From: Rubellimicrobium sp.
GTDB taxonomy: Bacteria > Pseudomonadota > Alphaproteobacteria > Rhodobacterales > Rhodobacteraceae
NCBI GenBank assembly: GCA_019454835.1
Contig: JACFNP010000034.1
Coordinates: 1 to 36,997 of the forward strand
Direction: 5' to 3'
DNA: 36,997 nt
Shown here: in pieces, positions 1-8,409 of the stretch
Layout: each line of letters begins with the position of its first letter
Numbering within the stretch: the stretch's first letter is position 1
Made by a program: the position numbers and the translations under genes
Notes under the pieces: generated by a model
The model's input: only the letters and a program-made list of their open reading frames with translations
Told to the model about the DNA's origin: nothing
The model's database searches: none

Positions 1-71
1 GCCGAAGCAACCCCGACCGCGCGGGTATGACATCGGGGTTGCCGCGTCGCCTGCGGCTCCTCGCAATGACG
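1..71. repeat. Palindromic intergenic repeat, cut by the window edge
   Basis: Right part of an element of the CGTCATTGCGAGG...CCTCGCAATGACG family seen at seven other intact places in this window. The left end lies outside. It contains the paired arms GAAGCAACCCCGA and TCGGGGTTGC and ends in CTCGCAATGACG. It lies head to tail with the next copy, 9 bases away, upstream of the serine ammonia-lyase gene. Confidence 0.8.
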
Positions 72-80
72 GGTGATGGT

Positions 81-165
81 CGTCATTGCGAGGCGCAGCC
101 GAAGCAACCCCGACCGCTCGCACACAACGGCGGGGTTGCTTCGGCTGCGCCTCCTCGCAATGACG
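81..165. repeat. Palindromic intergenic repeat (REP-like), complete copy
   Basis: Complete 85-bp copy. The outer arms are CGTCATTGCGAGG and CCTCGCAATGACG and the inner arms GAAGCAACCCCG and CGGGGTTGCTTC, so the whole unit can fold as one long hairpin. The 100 bases from here to the start of the next gene show no other recognisable feature. Confidence 0.85.
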
Positions 166-268
166 GCACACACGGGCGGCGGCTTTGGACCGGCGATGTC
201 GTATTTGCGGTGTCAGGTTGACGCCCGCCGTCGCATAGCCGAGACGGATGCGGCTGCGGGAGGGTGCG

Positions 269-1642
269 ATGTTTCTGTCCGTCTTCGACATGTTCAAGGT
301 GGGAATCGGCCCGTCATCGTCGCATACCATCGGGCCGATGGTGGCGGCGGGGCGGTTTCTCGACCATCTGCGCGCCCAGCCCTTTGCCGTCTCGGGGCTG
401 CGTGCCAGCCTGCACGGCTCGCTCGCCTATACCGGGATCGGGCACGCCACCGACCGCGCGGTGATCCTGGGTCTCGCCGGGTTCGTCGCCCATGACTACG
501 ACGCCGCCCGCGCCGAGGTCGTGCTGGCGCAGATCCGCGACACGCACCGCATCACGCCGCCCGACCTGCCCGAAATGACCTTCGACCCCGACCGCGACCT
601 GATCTTCGACCGTGGCCCCGCCCTGCCCGGCCATGCGAACGGCATGATCCTTTACGGCCTCGACAGCCAGGGCGACATCATCACCGAGGTGACCTATTAT
701 TCCATCGGCGGCGGCTTCGTGCTGACCGCCGACGAACTGGCGCGCGGTGCCGACAGGGAAGACGGCGACCCGGTCCCCTATCCGTTCAAGTCCGCCGCCG
801 AGATGCTGCGGATGGCGAAGGACAGCGGCCTTTCCATCGCGGGGATGAAGCGCGCCAACGAACTGACCCGCACGACGCCCGCCAAGCTGGAATCCGGCAT
901 GGCGCGCGTCTGGGGCGTGATGAACGACTGCATCGACCGTGGCCTTGCCAATGACGGCATCCTGCCCGGCGGCCTGAACGTGCGCCGCCGCGCGCATGGC
1001 ATCCACGAACGCCTGCTGGCCGAACGCGGGCTGAACATCACCCCGCCGCATACGGTGAACGACTGGATGATCACCTACGCCATGGCCGTGAACGAAGAGA
1101 ACGCCAACGGCGGCCAGGTCGTCACCGCCCCGACGAACGGCGCGGCGGGGGTGATCCCGGCGACGATCCGCTACTGGCTGGACCATGTGCCGGGGGCACA
1201 GCCCTCGCGGGTGGGCGAGTTCCTGCTGACCGCCGCCGCCATCGGCGGCCTCATCAAGTACAACGCCTCGATCTCGGGTGCCGAGGCCGGGTGCCAGGCC
1301 GAAGTCGGCTCGGCCTCGGCCATGGCGGCGGCGGGGCTGGCGGCGGTGCTGGGCGGCACGCCCGAGCAGATCGAGAATGCCGCCGAGATCGCGCTGGAAC
1401 ATCACCTCGGCATGACCTGCGACCCGATCAAGGGCCTCGTGCAGGTGCCCTGCATCGAAAGAAACGGGCTGGGCGCGATCAAGGCGGTCTCGGCCGCCTC
1501 GCTGGCGCTGCGCGGCGACGGCACCCATCTCGTGCCGCTGGACGCCTGCATCGAGACGATGCGGCAGGTCGGCGAGGACATGAGCCACAAATACAAGGAA
1601 ACCTCGCTCGGCGGGCTTGCGGTGAACGTCCCGGTCTGCTGA
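269..1642 (+). CDS. sdaA: L-serine ammonia-lyase, iron-sulfur dependent, single chain
   Basis: Deaminates L-serine to pyruvate and ammonia in the cytosol. The product has 457 residues, the usual length of the fused alpha/beta type. The N-terminus carries the family motif [10 protein letters not shown] (residues 14-23). Cys342 in [10 protein letters not shown], Cys384 in MTCDP and Cys395 in VPCIE are the three expected ligands of the 4Fe-4S cluster, whose free iron site binds the serine hydroxyl. I chose ATG 269 rather than the in-frame ATG at 248, because GGGAGG (258-263) sits 5 bases before it and homologues begin [12 protein letters not shown]. It stands alone between repeats and a transporter gene that starts 57 bases downstream on the same strand and may be cotranscribed. 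The family assignment is secure; regulation cannot be seen. Confidence 0.95.
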   Translation: MFLSVFDMFKVGIGPSSSHTIGPMVAAGRFLDHLRAQPFAVSGLRASLHGSLAYTGIGHATDRAVILGLAGFVAHDYDAARAEVVLAQIRDTHRITPPDLPEMTFDPDRDLIFDRGPALPGHANGMILYGLDSQGDIITEVTYYSIGGGFVLTADELARGADREDGDPVPYPFKSAAEMLRMAKDSGLSIAGMKRANELTRTTPAKLESGMARVWGVMNDCIDRGLANDGILPGGLNVRRRAHGIHERLLAERGLNITPPHTVNDWMITYAMAVNEENANGGQVVTAPTNGAAGVIPATIRYWLDHVPGAQPSRVGEFLLTAAAIGGLIKYNASISGAEAGCQAEVGSASAMAAAGLAAVLGGTPEQIENAAEIALEHHLGMTCDPIKGLVQVPCIERNGLGAIKAVSAASLALRGDGTHLVPLDACIETMRQVGEDMSHKYKETSLGGLAVNVPVC

Positions 1643-1699
1643 AACCGGGCCACACGCCTGCAACCCCGCCCCGATGGCGGCCCTGCCCGGACCGCCGCC

Positions 1700-2632
1700 A
1701 TGAGCATTCCCGTCGATCCCGTCCTGCCGCCGCCACCAAGACCGGGTGACCGCACGGGCCGGGGCATCGTGCTCATGCTGGGCTTCTGCGCGACGGCGCC
1801 GCTGCTGGACGTGTTCTCGAAACTCGCCGTGGCGACCATTTCGGTCGGCGAGGTGACGGTGGCCCGCTTCATCGTGCAGACGCTGGTCATGGTGCCGGTG
1901 CTGGCGATCATGGGGCTGGGCCTGCGCCTGCCGCGCTCCATCCTGCCGCTGATGGCGTTCCGCGCCGCCTGCGTCGTGGTCTCGACCTTCTGCTTCGTCT
2001 CGGCGGTGCAGGTCATGCCGATCGCCGACGCGCTGGCCATCGCCTTCGTCGAACCCTTCATCGTCCTGCTCTGGGGCCGGTTCGTCATGCACGAACCCGT
2101 CGGCCCGCGCCGCCTGATCGCCTCGGTCGTGGGCTTTGCCGGGGTGCTGCTGGTGATCCAGCCGTCATTCCAGCGCTTTGGCGCCGTCGCGCTGTGGCCG
2201 CTGGGCACGGCGACCGCATTTGCGGCCTACATGCTGGTGACCCGGCAGATGGCCGGACGGCTGCATCCGGTGGCGGTGCAGTTTCACACCTCGTGGATCG
2301 CCGCGCTCATCGCCGTCGTGCCGCTGGCGCTATATGGTCAGGGCGCCTTTGCGCCGTCGATGCCCGGCGGCGTCGAATGGCTGTGGCTTGTCGGCGTGGG
2401 CGTGGCGGCGGCGGTCAGTCACATGCTGATGACGCTGGCCTTCGGCATGGCGCCCACGACGCTGCTGGCGCCGCTGCATTATTTCGAGCTGATAAGCGCG
2501 GTCCTTTACGGCTGGCTGGTCTGGGGCGATTTCCCCAACGCGCTGGCCTGGGCGGGCACGGCGGTGGTGATCGGGTCGGGCCTCTACATCATCCACCGCG
2601 AGGCGGTTGCGGCCAGGGCCGCGCCGCGCTGA
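1700..2632 (+). CDS. DMT-family (EamA) transporter
   Basis: Inner-membrane protein of 310 residues with about ten hydrophobic segments, arranged as two EamA repeats of five. The second repeat starts near residue 165 (WPLGTATAFAAYMLVTRQ). Each repeat ends with the usual pattern in which the last helix is followed by a short basic tail. Relatives export amino acids or metabolites or take up S-adenosylmethionine, and the sequence does not decide between these. Its closeness to the serine deaminase gene makes an amino-acid role possible, but that is only inference. No strong ribosome binding site precedes ATG 1700. The last 44 bases overlap the end of the oppositely transcribed thiamine pyrophosphokinase gene. 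Confidence 0.85.
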   Translation: MSIPVDPVLPPPPRPGDRTGRGIVLMLGFCATAPLLDVFSKLAVATISVGEVTVARFIVQTLVMVPVLAIMGLGLRLPRSILPLMAFRAACVVVSTFCFVSAVQVMPIADALAIAFVEPFIVLLWGRFVMHEPVGPRRLIASVVGFAGVLLVIQPSFQRFGAVALWPLGTATAFAAYMLVTRQMAGRLHPVAVQFHTSWIAALIAVVPLALYGQGAFAPSMPGGVEWLWLVGVGVAAAVSHMLMTLAFGMAPTTLLAPLHYFELISAVLYGWLVWGDFPNALAWAGTAVVIGSGLYIIHREAVAARAAPR

Positions 2633-3272
2633 GGGATCGCGCCGCCTCGGGCAGCGCTGCGCGCGGCAGGATGACAAGGGCGCCGGGCGCATCCGTGCGC
2701 AGCAGCACTTCGGGCGCGGTGACCGCGTTCGAGGTGCCGATGCGCCCGCCGGGGGCGAAATCCAGCCCGTCGGTCGGCCAGCGCAGGCCGCGTGATCCCA
2801 CCCGTCCAGGTCGCAGCGGGAACAGCGAGAAGGGCGTCCCCTCGGGCAGGTGCAGGGTGATGGCGGGCGGGCACAGGAAAGCCAGCGTCTCGCGGCCCGC
2901 CAGCAGGCAGCGCTGCCAGGGATGCGCCAGCAGCGTCGACAATCCCGCCAGCGCATGATCGAGCCGCCCGTCCGACAGCCCGACCCCCACGATCAGCGGC
3001 GCCGCGACATGGCGCAGGCCCTTGTCGAAGTCGCTGGTGACCTGTTCCTCGATCCGGTGCAGGCGCCCCGAGAACGCCCTTCGCGCGGCGGATGACAGCG
3101 AATCGAGATCGCCGATCACCGCGACCGGGGTGATCCCGGCAGCGAGGCAGGCATCCGCCCCCGAATCGAGCGCGACCGCGACGGGCGCGACCGCAAGCGC
3201 GTCGGCGATGTCGCCTGCCCCCAGCGGCCCGCCGCCGACCAGGGTTATCGGGCGTGTTTCGTCAACAATCAT
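2589..3272 (-). CDS. thiN: Thiamine pyrophosphokinase
   Basis: Transfers pyrophosphate from ATP to thiamine, giving the cofactor thiamine diphosphate. The product has about 227 residues. The N-terminal part contains the family signature around DSGADACLAAG and GDLDSL, whose acidic residues bind Mg-ATP, followed by TSDFDKGL. A beta-rich C-terminal thiamine-binding domain follows. I prefer the ATG at 3272 (MIVDETRPITLVGGG), but a GTG at 3284 is also open. Neither has a clear Shine-Dalgarno sequence, so the mRNA may be leaderless. The gene is convergent and overlapping with the EamA transporter gene and divergent from the acidic-protein gene. No thiamine riboswitch is visible in the 180 bases upstream. 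Confidence 0.88.
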   Translation of the reverse strand: MIVDETRPITLVGGGPLGAGDIADALAVAPVAVALDSGADACLAAGITPVAVIGDLDSLSSAARRAFSGRLHRIEEQVTSDFDKGLRHVAAPLIVGVGLSDGRLDHALAGLSTLLAHPWQRCLLAGRETLAFLCPPAITLHLPEGTPFSLFPLRPGRVGSRGLRWPTDGLDFAPGGRIGTSNAVTAPEVLLRTDAPGALVILPRAALPEAARSLSAARPWPQPPRGG

Positions 3273-3353
3273 GGAATGTGGCACGAATCGGTGGCAATAT
3301 GGACAGAGTGCCCCGAAACCGCCCCGAAATAATACCGTGATCTTCGTTCTTTT

Positions 3354-3375
3354 GTTCCAGTTCCGGAACCAGAAC
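3354..3375. promoter_or_regulatory. 22-bp imperfect palindrome in a divergent promoter region
   Basis: GTTCCAGTTCC followed directly by GGAACCAGAAC; 9 of 11 positions pair, with a perfect GTTCCGGAAC core at 3360-3369. It lies between the divergent thiN and acidic-protein genes, 79 bases before the latter. It could be an operator for either gene. The GTTC units do not have the 7-base spacing of the alphaproteobacterial SOS box. The binding protein is unknown. Confidence 0.35.
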
Positions 3376-3452
3376 TGAAGGCCAGAGCCGGGAGAGGACG
3401 GACTCCGGCCGGAATGGTCCAGACATGGTCCGCAGCAGGCACGAGGTGAACT

Positions 3453-5519
3453 GTGCGCAACACGATGAAAGACATGGCCCGCGACGCCGCGATGTCACGC
3501 AAGGTGCTGACGGTCTCATACGGCACGTTCTCCTGCACGCTCGAGGGGTTTGACGACGCCTTCCAGACCATGACGAAGATCGCGGACTATTTCCGCGACC
3601 TTGCCGCCGAGGATCGCTATTTCGGCGCCGAACCGCCGGTCCCCGATGCCGAGATGCTGGCCCGGATCGCCGAACGCGAGATCGCCCGTCGGGTCGAGGC
3701 CCGCCGCGAAGGCGGCGGCATCGTGCTGCGCGCCGGGCAGGCGCTGGAACCGCCCGCCGGGGCCGAACCGGCGGTCGCCGAGGCGATGCCGGACGCAGGC
3801 TTTGCCGCGATTTCTGCGGCAGACGTGGCAGAGGTGGCGGAACCCGCCGAGGTCGCGGCCCGGATGCCCGAGCCGCCCGCGCATCCGCCCGCCTCGGACA
3901 CGATCGCCGCGCGGCTGGAACGCATCCGCGCCGTGGTGGGCCGCCAGCCCGCCGCCCTCGACGCCGGTGACGCCGAGGACGACGCCGCGCCGATCCCGCT
4001 TGAACCGGCGGCGATGATGGCGGCGACGGACGAGGACGAGGCGTCCGAGCTGGCAGCGCCCGCCATGGACGAGGACGCGCCCGATGCGATGGCGGATGCC
4101 GAACCCGTCGAGGAGATGGAGACGTTCGAGGCGCCGGAAATCGTCGCGGATGACGCGGACGAGGCCGTTGCCGAAGCCGACGACGCCGTTGCCGAAGCGG
4201 ACGCGGCGGATCTTGCCCCGGCGATGGAGGCCGACGAACCTGCCGACGACACCGCCGACGATTTCGACGAGACCGACGACGATGCGGCCGCGACCGTCGC
4301 GCCGGACATCCGCCCGCGCGTCATCCGCGTCCGGCGGGTCGAACTGCAACGCGCCGTCGCCGCCGGGATCGTTCCCGCCGCCGCCGTCGGCACGATGGCG
4401 ATGGCCGAGGCCGAACCCGAGGCGCCCGAGGCTGGTCTCTCGCCCGAGGACGAGGCCGATCTGATGGCCGAACTCGCGGCGCTCGAAATCGACGACGACG
4501 CCGAAGCCGCACCGCTTGAGGTCGAGGTCAGCGCCACTACCGCAGAAGCGGTGGACGATTTCGACATCGACAGCTTCCTTGCCGGCTTTGACGACACCGG
4601 GGCCGAGGACCACGCCACGGAGCACACCGCCCAGGCCGGTGATGTGCCCGAGGACATGCCCGAGGATGCGTCCGGGGACGACGAGACATTCCTCGCCGAT
4701 CTCTACGCGCAGCTTGGCGCCGAGACCGAGGCCGCGATGGAGCCGCCTGCCGTGGAAGCCGAAGTCGAAGCAGAACCGGAACCCGAACCCGCAGCCGCCG
4801 AATACACGCCCGACGACGCCCCGCAGGACCGGCCCGAATCGCGCTTCGATGCGCCGGACGACGATGCGATCTCGCGCCTGCTGCAACGCGCCGAGGAAAA
4901 TCTTGCCGACCCGGCGGCGCGTGACCGGCGCGAGGCGCGCACCAGCCTGCGCGCCGCCGTCGCCGCCACCGAGGCCGAGCGCCAGCTTGGCGGCGACCAG
5001 CCCCCGGCGGAGCAGGCCGAGGCCGCCTTCCGCGACGATCTGGGCCAGGTGATCCGCCCGCGCCGCCCGGTGCCTGCCGAAGGGACGACCGCGCGCCCCG
5101 CCGTCGCGCCGCTGCGCCTTGTCGCCGCCCAGCGCGTCGATCTGGCCGAGGCGGAACCGGCTGCGGCAGCCCAGCCGGTCCTGCCGCGCCGCGTGACGCT
5201 CGACAGTGCCGCCCCGGCGCGACCCGCCGCCGGTGACGCCACCAGCTTCGAGGAATTCGCCGACCGGATGGGCGCCCACGGCCTGCATGACCTTCTCGAG
5301 GCCGCCGCCGCCTATACCGCCTATGTCGAGGGCGCGGGCAATTTCTCGCGGCCGCAGATCATGAAGCGGGTAAACCAGATCGCCCCCGGCACGACCCGCG
5401 AGGACAGCCTGCGCGGCTTCGGCACGCTGCTGCGCGACGGGCGCATCCTGCGCGCGGGCGTCGGCCGCTTCCAGTTGGCCGAGGACAGCCGCTTCAACCC
5501 GGAACGCCGCGCGGGCTGA
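3453..5519 (+). CDS. Acidic, low-complexity protein of unknown function (Rhodobacterales-conserved)
   Basis: Product of 688 residues and unknown function. Three parts are visible. Residues 16-95 are ordered and look conserved ([20 protein letters not shown], then [19 protein letters not shown]). About 100-465 is a long Ala/Asp/Glu/Pro-rich stretch, probably disordered, with an internal repeat of AVAEAD units near residues 236-250. Around 470-510 is a helical charged stretch, and 598-680 is a compact C-terminal domain ([14 protein letters not shown]... [17 protein letters not shown]). Some genomes label such proteins chemotaxis protein CheA, but I see no histidine-kinase, Hpt or CheW motif, so that label is not supported here. 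No signal peptide or membrane segment is present. The start is GTG 3453, preceded by GAGGTGA; ATG 3465 and ATG 3492 are alternatives. Confidence 0.8.
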   Translation: MRNTMKDMARDAAMSRKVLTVSYGTFSCTLEGFDDAFQTMTKIADYFRDLAAEDRYFGAEPPVPDAEMLARIAEREIARRVEARREGGGIVLRAGQALEPPAGAEPAVAEAMPDAGFAAISAADVAEVAEPAEVAARMPEPPAHPPASDTIAARLERIRAVVGRQPAALDAGDAEDDAAPIPLEPAAMMAATDEDEASELAAPAMDEDAPDAMADAEPVEEMETFEAPEIVADDADEAVAEADDAVAEADAADLAPAMEADEPADDTADDFDETDDDAAATVAPDIRPRVIRVRRVELQRAVAAGIVPAAAVGTMAMAEAEPEAPEAGLSPEDEADLMAELAALEIDDDAEAAPLEVEVSATTAEAVDDFDIDSFLAGFDDTGAEDHATEHTAQAGDVPEDMPEDASGDDETFLADLYAQLGAETEAAMEPPAVEAEVEAEPEPEPAAAEYTPDDAPQDRPESRFDAPDDDAISRLLQRAEENLADPAARDRREARTSLRAAVAATEAERQLGGDQPPAEQAEAAFRDDLGQVIRPRRPVPAEGTTARPAVAPLRLVAAQRVDLAEAEPAAAAQPVLPRRVTLDSAAPARPAAGDATSFEEFADRMGAHGLHDLLEAAAAYTAYVEGAGNFSRPQIMKRVNQIAPGTTREDSLRGFGTLLRDGRILRAGVGRFQLAEDSRFNPERRAG

Positions 5520-5586
5520 CCTGCGGCACCGGCACGGAGAACGGGCGGGGGTGATGCCCAAGGCGACCGGGCGCATGGCATGTTTT

Positions 5587-5675
5587 CGTCATTGCGAGGC
5601 GAAGCCGAAGCAACCCCGACCGCTCACTCAACGTCGTCGGGGTTGCTTCGTCGGCTGCGCCGCCTCGCAATGACG
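5587..5675. repeat. Palindromic intergenic repeat (REP-like)
   Basis: 89-bp copy with outer arms CGTCATTGCGAGG and CCTCGCAATGACG and inner GAAGCAACCCCGACC paired with GGGGTTGCTTC. The flanks TTTT and AAAA extend the symmetry. It lies between the convergent ends of the acidic-protein gene and the first PfkB kinase gene, so transcripts from both sides would end in it. Confidence 0.85.
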
Positions 5676-5686
5676 AAAAAGGATGC

Positions 5687-5726
5687 CGTCACCCGCGAGG
5701 CGGCGCAGCCGACGCGGCAATCCATG
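5687..5726. repeat. Degenerate half-unit of the palindromic repeat
   Basis: Reads CGTCACCCGCGAGGCGGCGC and continues to GACGCGGCAATCCATG. It matches the left half of the variant unit at 36627-36715, with several changes. No matching right half is present. It lies 11 bases after the complete copy. Confidence 0.55.
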
Positions 5727-5744
5727 CCACCGGGCGGGGCCCCC

Positions 5745-6674
5745 TCAGCCCCCGGCCAGCAGCGCGTCGATTTCGGCGCGCGCGGGCATCGAGGGCGCGG
5801 TGCCGGGCCGTGTCACCGAAATCGCGGCGCAGGCGGCGCCGAAGCGGGTCGCGGCGACCGGGTCCATCCCCTCGGCCAGCGCGGTGGCCAGCGCACCGTT
5901 GAAGGCATCGCCCGCGCCGGTCGTCTCAACCACCGGCCCGGCCCGGAAGGCAGGCACATGCACCGCCGCGCCGCCGTCGCACCACAGCGCGCCGTTCTCG
6001 CCCAGGGTGATGATCGCCGAACGCGCCCCCTGCGCGATCAGCGCGCGGGCGGCGGCCTCGGCCTGCGCCACACCGCCCACCGGCAGGCCGGTCAACGATT
6101 CGGCCTCGCTTTCGTTGGGGGTGACGATGTCGCACAGCGCCAGCATCCCCTCGGGCAGCTCCGCCGCCGGGGCCGGGTTGAGGATCGTCGTCACGCCCGC
6201 CTCGCGCGCGATCTGCAACGCGCGCATCGCGGCGGGCAAGGGCTGTTCGAGCTGGGTGACGAACACCCCCGCGCTGCGGATCAGCGCCGCATTCGCGTCC
6301 ATGTCAGCGGCAGATATGCGCGCCGCCGCACCGGGCGAGATGATGATGGCGTTGTTGCCCGATGCCGCCTCGATGAAGATGAAGGCCGCGCCGGTGTAGC
6401 TGTCGGGGTCGTCGGTGATGACCGGCGTGACCCCCGCCCCCGCCCAGGTGGCGCGGGCCAGCGCGGCGAAATCGTCCACGCCCAGCCGCGAGAGGAAATG
6501 CACGTCCGCCCCGGCGCGCGCCGCCGCCACCGCCTGATTGGACCCCTTGCCGCCGGGGCCGAGCACGAAGCTTTCGCCCAGCACGGTTTCACCCAGACGC
6601 GGCATCCGTCCGGCGCGATAGGCGGTGTCGGCGACGAAGACGCCAAGAATGACGACCGGGCGCGCCATGGTCAC
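5745..6674 (-). CDS. PfkB-family sugar kinase (ribokinase-like), first copy
   Basis: Phosphorylates a sugar or keto-sugar acid with ATP. The 309-residue product has the PfkB N-terminal motif GGKGSNQAVAAARAG (Gly-Gly at 41-42), NPAP in the middle, a TPNESEAESLTG segment and the C-terminal signature TTGAGDAFNG, where Asp256 is the catalytic base. It resembles ribokinases most, but 2-keto-3-deoxygluconate kinases share the fold, so the substrate is open. The start is GTG 6674, whose GTGA overlaps the stop of the mutarotase gene by 4 bases; ATG 6668 is the alternative. It is the last gene of a leftward unit: transporter ATPase, mutarotase, kinase. It is not a recent duplicate of the second PfkB gene at 16903-17778, as the two proteins differ throughout. 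Confidence 0.88.
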   Translation of the reverse strand: MTMARPVVILGVFVADTAYRAGRMPRLGETVLGESFVLGPGGKGSNQAVAAARAGADVHFLSRLGVDDFAALARATWAGAGVTPVITDDPDSYTGAAFIFIEAASGNNAIIISPGAAARISAADMDANAALIRSAGVFVTQLEQPLPAAMRALQIAREAGVTTILNPAPAAELPEGMLALCDIVTPNESEAESLTGLPVGGVAQAEAAARALIAQGARSAIITLGENGALWCDGGAAVHVPAFRAGPVVETTGAGDAFNGALATALAEGMDPVAATRFGAACAAISVTRPGTAPSMPARAEIDALLAGG

Positions 6675-7123
6675 GCCTCGGGCCCGATGACGCCCTTGCG
6701 CAGGATGAAGCAGCCGTAGAAGCGCCGCTCGCCGGTCTGGATCACCGCATAGGCGTCGCGGGCGCGGTCGTAGAAATCGAAGCGCTCGATCGAGACCATC
6801 GGCCGGGGGCGGCCCTCTGCGGCGTCGATGGCCTTCTGGACCTCTTTCTGCACCGCCGGGATGGTGTCGGGTTCGTCCACGATCTCCATGCGCGCGGCGA
6901 AATCGTCGACGAAGGTGTCGAGCGGCATCACCGAAAGCACCGCCTCGACCGCCTGCGCGGCGGTAACGTTGCCGATGCGCAGCAGGTCACCGTGCACGGT
7001 GGCGCGGGCGACCGAATCCGAGGGGAAATTGGTGTCCGCGATCACCAGCGTATCGCCGTGACCCATCGCCGCCAGCACATAGAGCACCTCGGCATTGAGG
7101 CGGCTGTCGATTCCCTTCAGCAT
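6671..7123 (-). CDS. fucU: RbsD/FucU-family sugar mutarotase, FucU type
   Basis: Interconverts the anomers of a free sugar so that the enzyme downstream receives the right ring form. The 150-residue product begins MLKGIDSRLNAEVLYVLA and has MGHGDTLVIADTNFP, with His22 and Asp24 in the catalytic positions. It ends with ERFDFYDRARDAYAVIQTGE and YGCFILRKGV, which match the FucU pattern better than RbsD. FucU proteins act on L-fucose and can also act on other sugars. ATG 7123 has GGGAGG 5 bases upstream; the longer reading frame starting further upstream is not supported. The gene lies 19 bases after the ATPase gene and overlaps the kinase gene by 4 bases, so all three should be translated from one mRNA. 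Confidence 0.9.
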   Translation of the reverse strand: MLKGIDSRLNAEVLYVLAAMGHGDTLVIADTNFPSDSVARATVHGDLLRIGNVTAAQAVEAVLSVMPLDTFVDDFAARMEIVDEPDTIPAVQKEVQKAIDAAEGRPRPMVSIERFDFYDRARDAYAVIQTGERRFYGCFILRKGVIGPEA

Positions 7124-7142
7124 GGTTCCCTCCCCGGAAGAT

Positions 7143-8189
7143 TCAGATGCGCGCGCCGGTGGCGGCGTCGAACAGATGCACGAGGCCCGGCAGCGGCGCC
7201 AGCACCACCTCCTGCCCCGGCGCGAAATCGCGGCGGTCGCGGAAGATGGCGACCAGCGCCTGCTCGTCCGCGCGCGCGTTGACGTGGATTTCCGAGCCGG
7301 TGGGTTCGACCACGGTGATGCGGGCCGCAATGCCGGTGTCGGACAGGGTCAGATGTTCGGGGCGCACGCCCCAGACCACGCGGCGCCCGTTTTCGGCTAC
7401 GGCCCCGCCCAGGGGCAGGCGCAACCCGCCCGCGACCACGGCATCGCCCTCGACCACGCCCTCGACCAGGTTCATCGCCGGGCTGCCGATGAAGCCCGCG
7501 ACGAACACGTTGGCCGGACGGTCGTAAAGTTCCAGCGGGGCGCCGACCTGCGCGATATGGCCCGCATCCATGACCACGATGCGGTCGGCCATGGTCATCG
7601 CCTCGATCTGGTCGTGGGTGACATAGACCGTCGTGACCTTCAGCCGCTGGTGCAATTCGCGGATTTCGGTGCGCATCTGCACCCGCAGCTTGGCGTCGAG
7701 GTTCGACAGGGGTTCGTCGAACAGGAACACCTGCGGGTCGCGGACGATGGCGCGGCCCATGGCGACGCGCTGGCGCTGGCCGCCGGACAGTTCACGCGGG
7801 TAGCGGGCCAGATAGGGGGTCAGCCCGAGGATTTCGGCCGCCCGCTTCACCCGCGCCTCGATCTCGGGCCGGGCCATGCGGGCCATCTTCAGCGCGAACC
7901 CCATGTTCGCGGCCACGGTCTTGTGCGGATAAAGCGCGTAGTTCTGGAACACCATGGCGATGTCGCGCTGGCTGGGCGGCAGGTTGTTCACCACCCGCTC
8001 GCCGATGGCGATGTCCCCGGCGGTGATCCCCTCGAGTCCCGCGATCATGCGCAGCAGCGTGGACTTGCCGCAGCCCGATGGTCCGACGAGAACGACGAAC
8101 TGGCCGTCGGCAATGTCGATGTCGATTCCATGCAGGACTTCGACCGTCCCATAGGACTTGCGCAGCCCCGTGATCTTCACTTCCGCCAT
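7143..8189 (-). CDS. ABC transporter ATPase, MalK/UgpC type (CUT1)
   Basis: Cytoplasmic ATP-hydrolysing subunit of the sugar importer encoded across the divergent promoter. The 348-residue product has Walker A GPSGCGKST (36-44), the Q-loop in FQNYALYP, the signature LSGGQRQRVAMGRA, Walker B VFLFDEP and the switch histidine in VTHDQ. After about residue 235 comes a C-terminal regulatory domain with the MalK pattern VWGVRPEHL. ATG 8189 is chosen because MAEVKITGLRKSYG is the normal family start and GAGGG lies just before it; the frame stays open upstream through non-homologous sequence. It is the first gene of the leftward unit ATPase-fucU-PfkB kinase. Confidence 0.93.
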   Translation of the reverse strand: MAEVKITGLRKSYGTVEVLHGIDIDIADGQFVVLVGPSGCGKSTLLRMIAGLEGITAGDIAIGERVVNNLPPSQRDIAMVFQNYALYPHKTVAANMGFALKMARMARPEIEARVKRAAEILGLTPYLARYPRELSGGQRQRVAMGRAIVRDPQVFLFDEPLSNLDAKLRVQMRTEIRELHQRLKVTTVYVTHDQIEAMTMADRIVVMDAGHIAQVGAPLELYDRPANVFVAGFIGSPAMNLVEGVVEGDAVVAGGLRLPLGGAVAENGRRVVWGVRPEHLTLSDTGIAARITVVEPTGSEIHVNARADEQALVAIFRDRRDFAPGQEVVLAPLPGLVHLFDAATGARI

Positions 8190-8252
8190 CGAACCCTCGC
8201 TCCCCGATGTGCGATTTCCTAGCCCAGCCTCCCAGACCTGTCTACCGATTGT

Positions 8253-8266
8253 GCTGACATGCCAGC
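8253..8266. promoter_or_regulatory. Candidate GntR operator, copy 1
   Basis: GCTGACATGCCAGC, a near-palindrome centred on CATG. The outer arms GCTG and CAGC pair perfectly and only one base pair fails. It lies between the divergent ATPase and binding-protein genes, 64 bases before the first and 144 before the second. A TTGACT hexamer at 8269-8274 just to its right could be a -35 element for the rightward gene, but no convincing -10 follows. The shared site in the other two divergent regions of the locus is the reason for calling it. Confidence 0.7.
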
Positions 8267-8409
8267 GCTTGACTCGCGCCCGGCGAGTGATGAAGCTGCG
8301 CGCAACCGGCAGTCGGCCGGGATTGCGTCGAAGCTGACTCCGGCCTCTTCCCGCCCGGCAGCGCGGGCAGGCCGGTGTGGTCGGTTGCGCATCATGCGGG
8401 AGGAACAAG

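Noticed and set aside
314..2092. Long open frame opposite the serine ammonia-lyase and transporter genes
   Set aside because: It is rich in His, Arg, Asp and Gly with no domain, and is the antisense shadow expected from GC-rich third codon positions.
3346..3375. SOS box (GTTC-N7-GTTC) in front of the acidic-protein gene
   Set aside because: The GTTC units start 8, 6 and 14 bases apart, never 11.
3285..3452. Thiamine (TPP) riboswitch upstream of thiN
   Set aside because: I could not find the CUGAGA-type core in the leader on either strand.
3516..5576. 686-codon open frame opposite the acidic-protein gene
   Set aside because: It mirrors the Asp/Glu/Ala codons as Val/Gly/Arg runs; no ribosome binding site or homology.
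5580..6719. Rightward open frame beginning inside the repeat at 5587
   Set aside because: Its first residues (SLRGEAEATP...LLRRLRRLAMT) are a translation of the palindromic repeat, and the rest is antisense to the PfkB kinase.
8269..8297. Sigma-70 promoter starting with TTGACT upstream of the binding-protein gene
   Set aside because: No acceptable -10 hexamer at 16-18 bases; kept only as a remark under operator copy 1.
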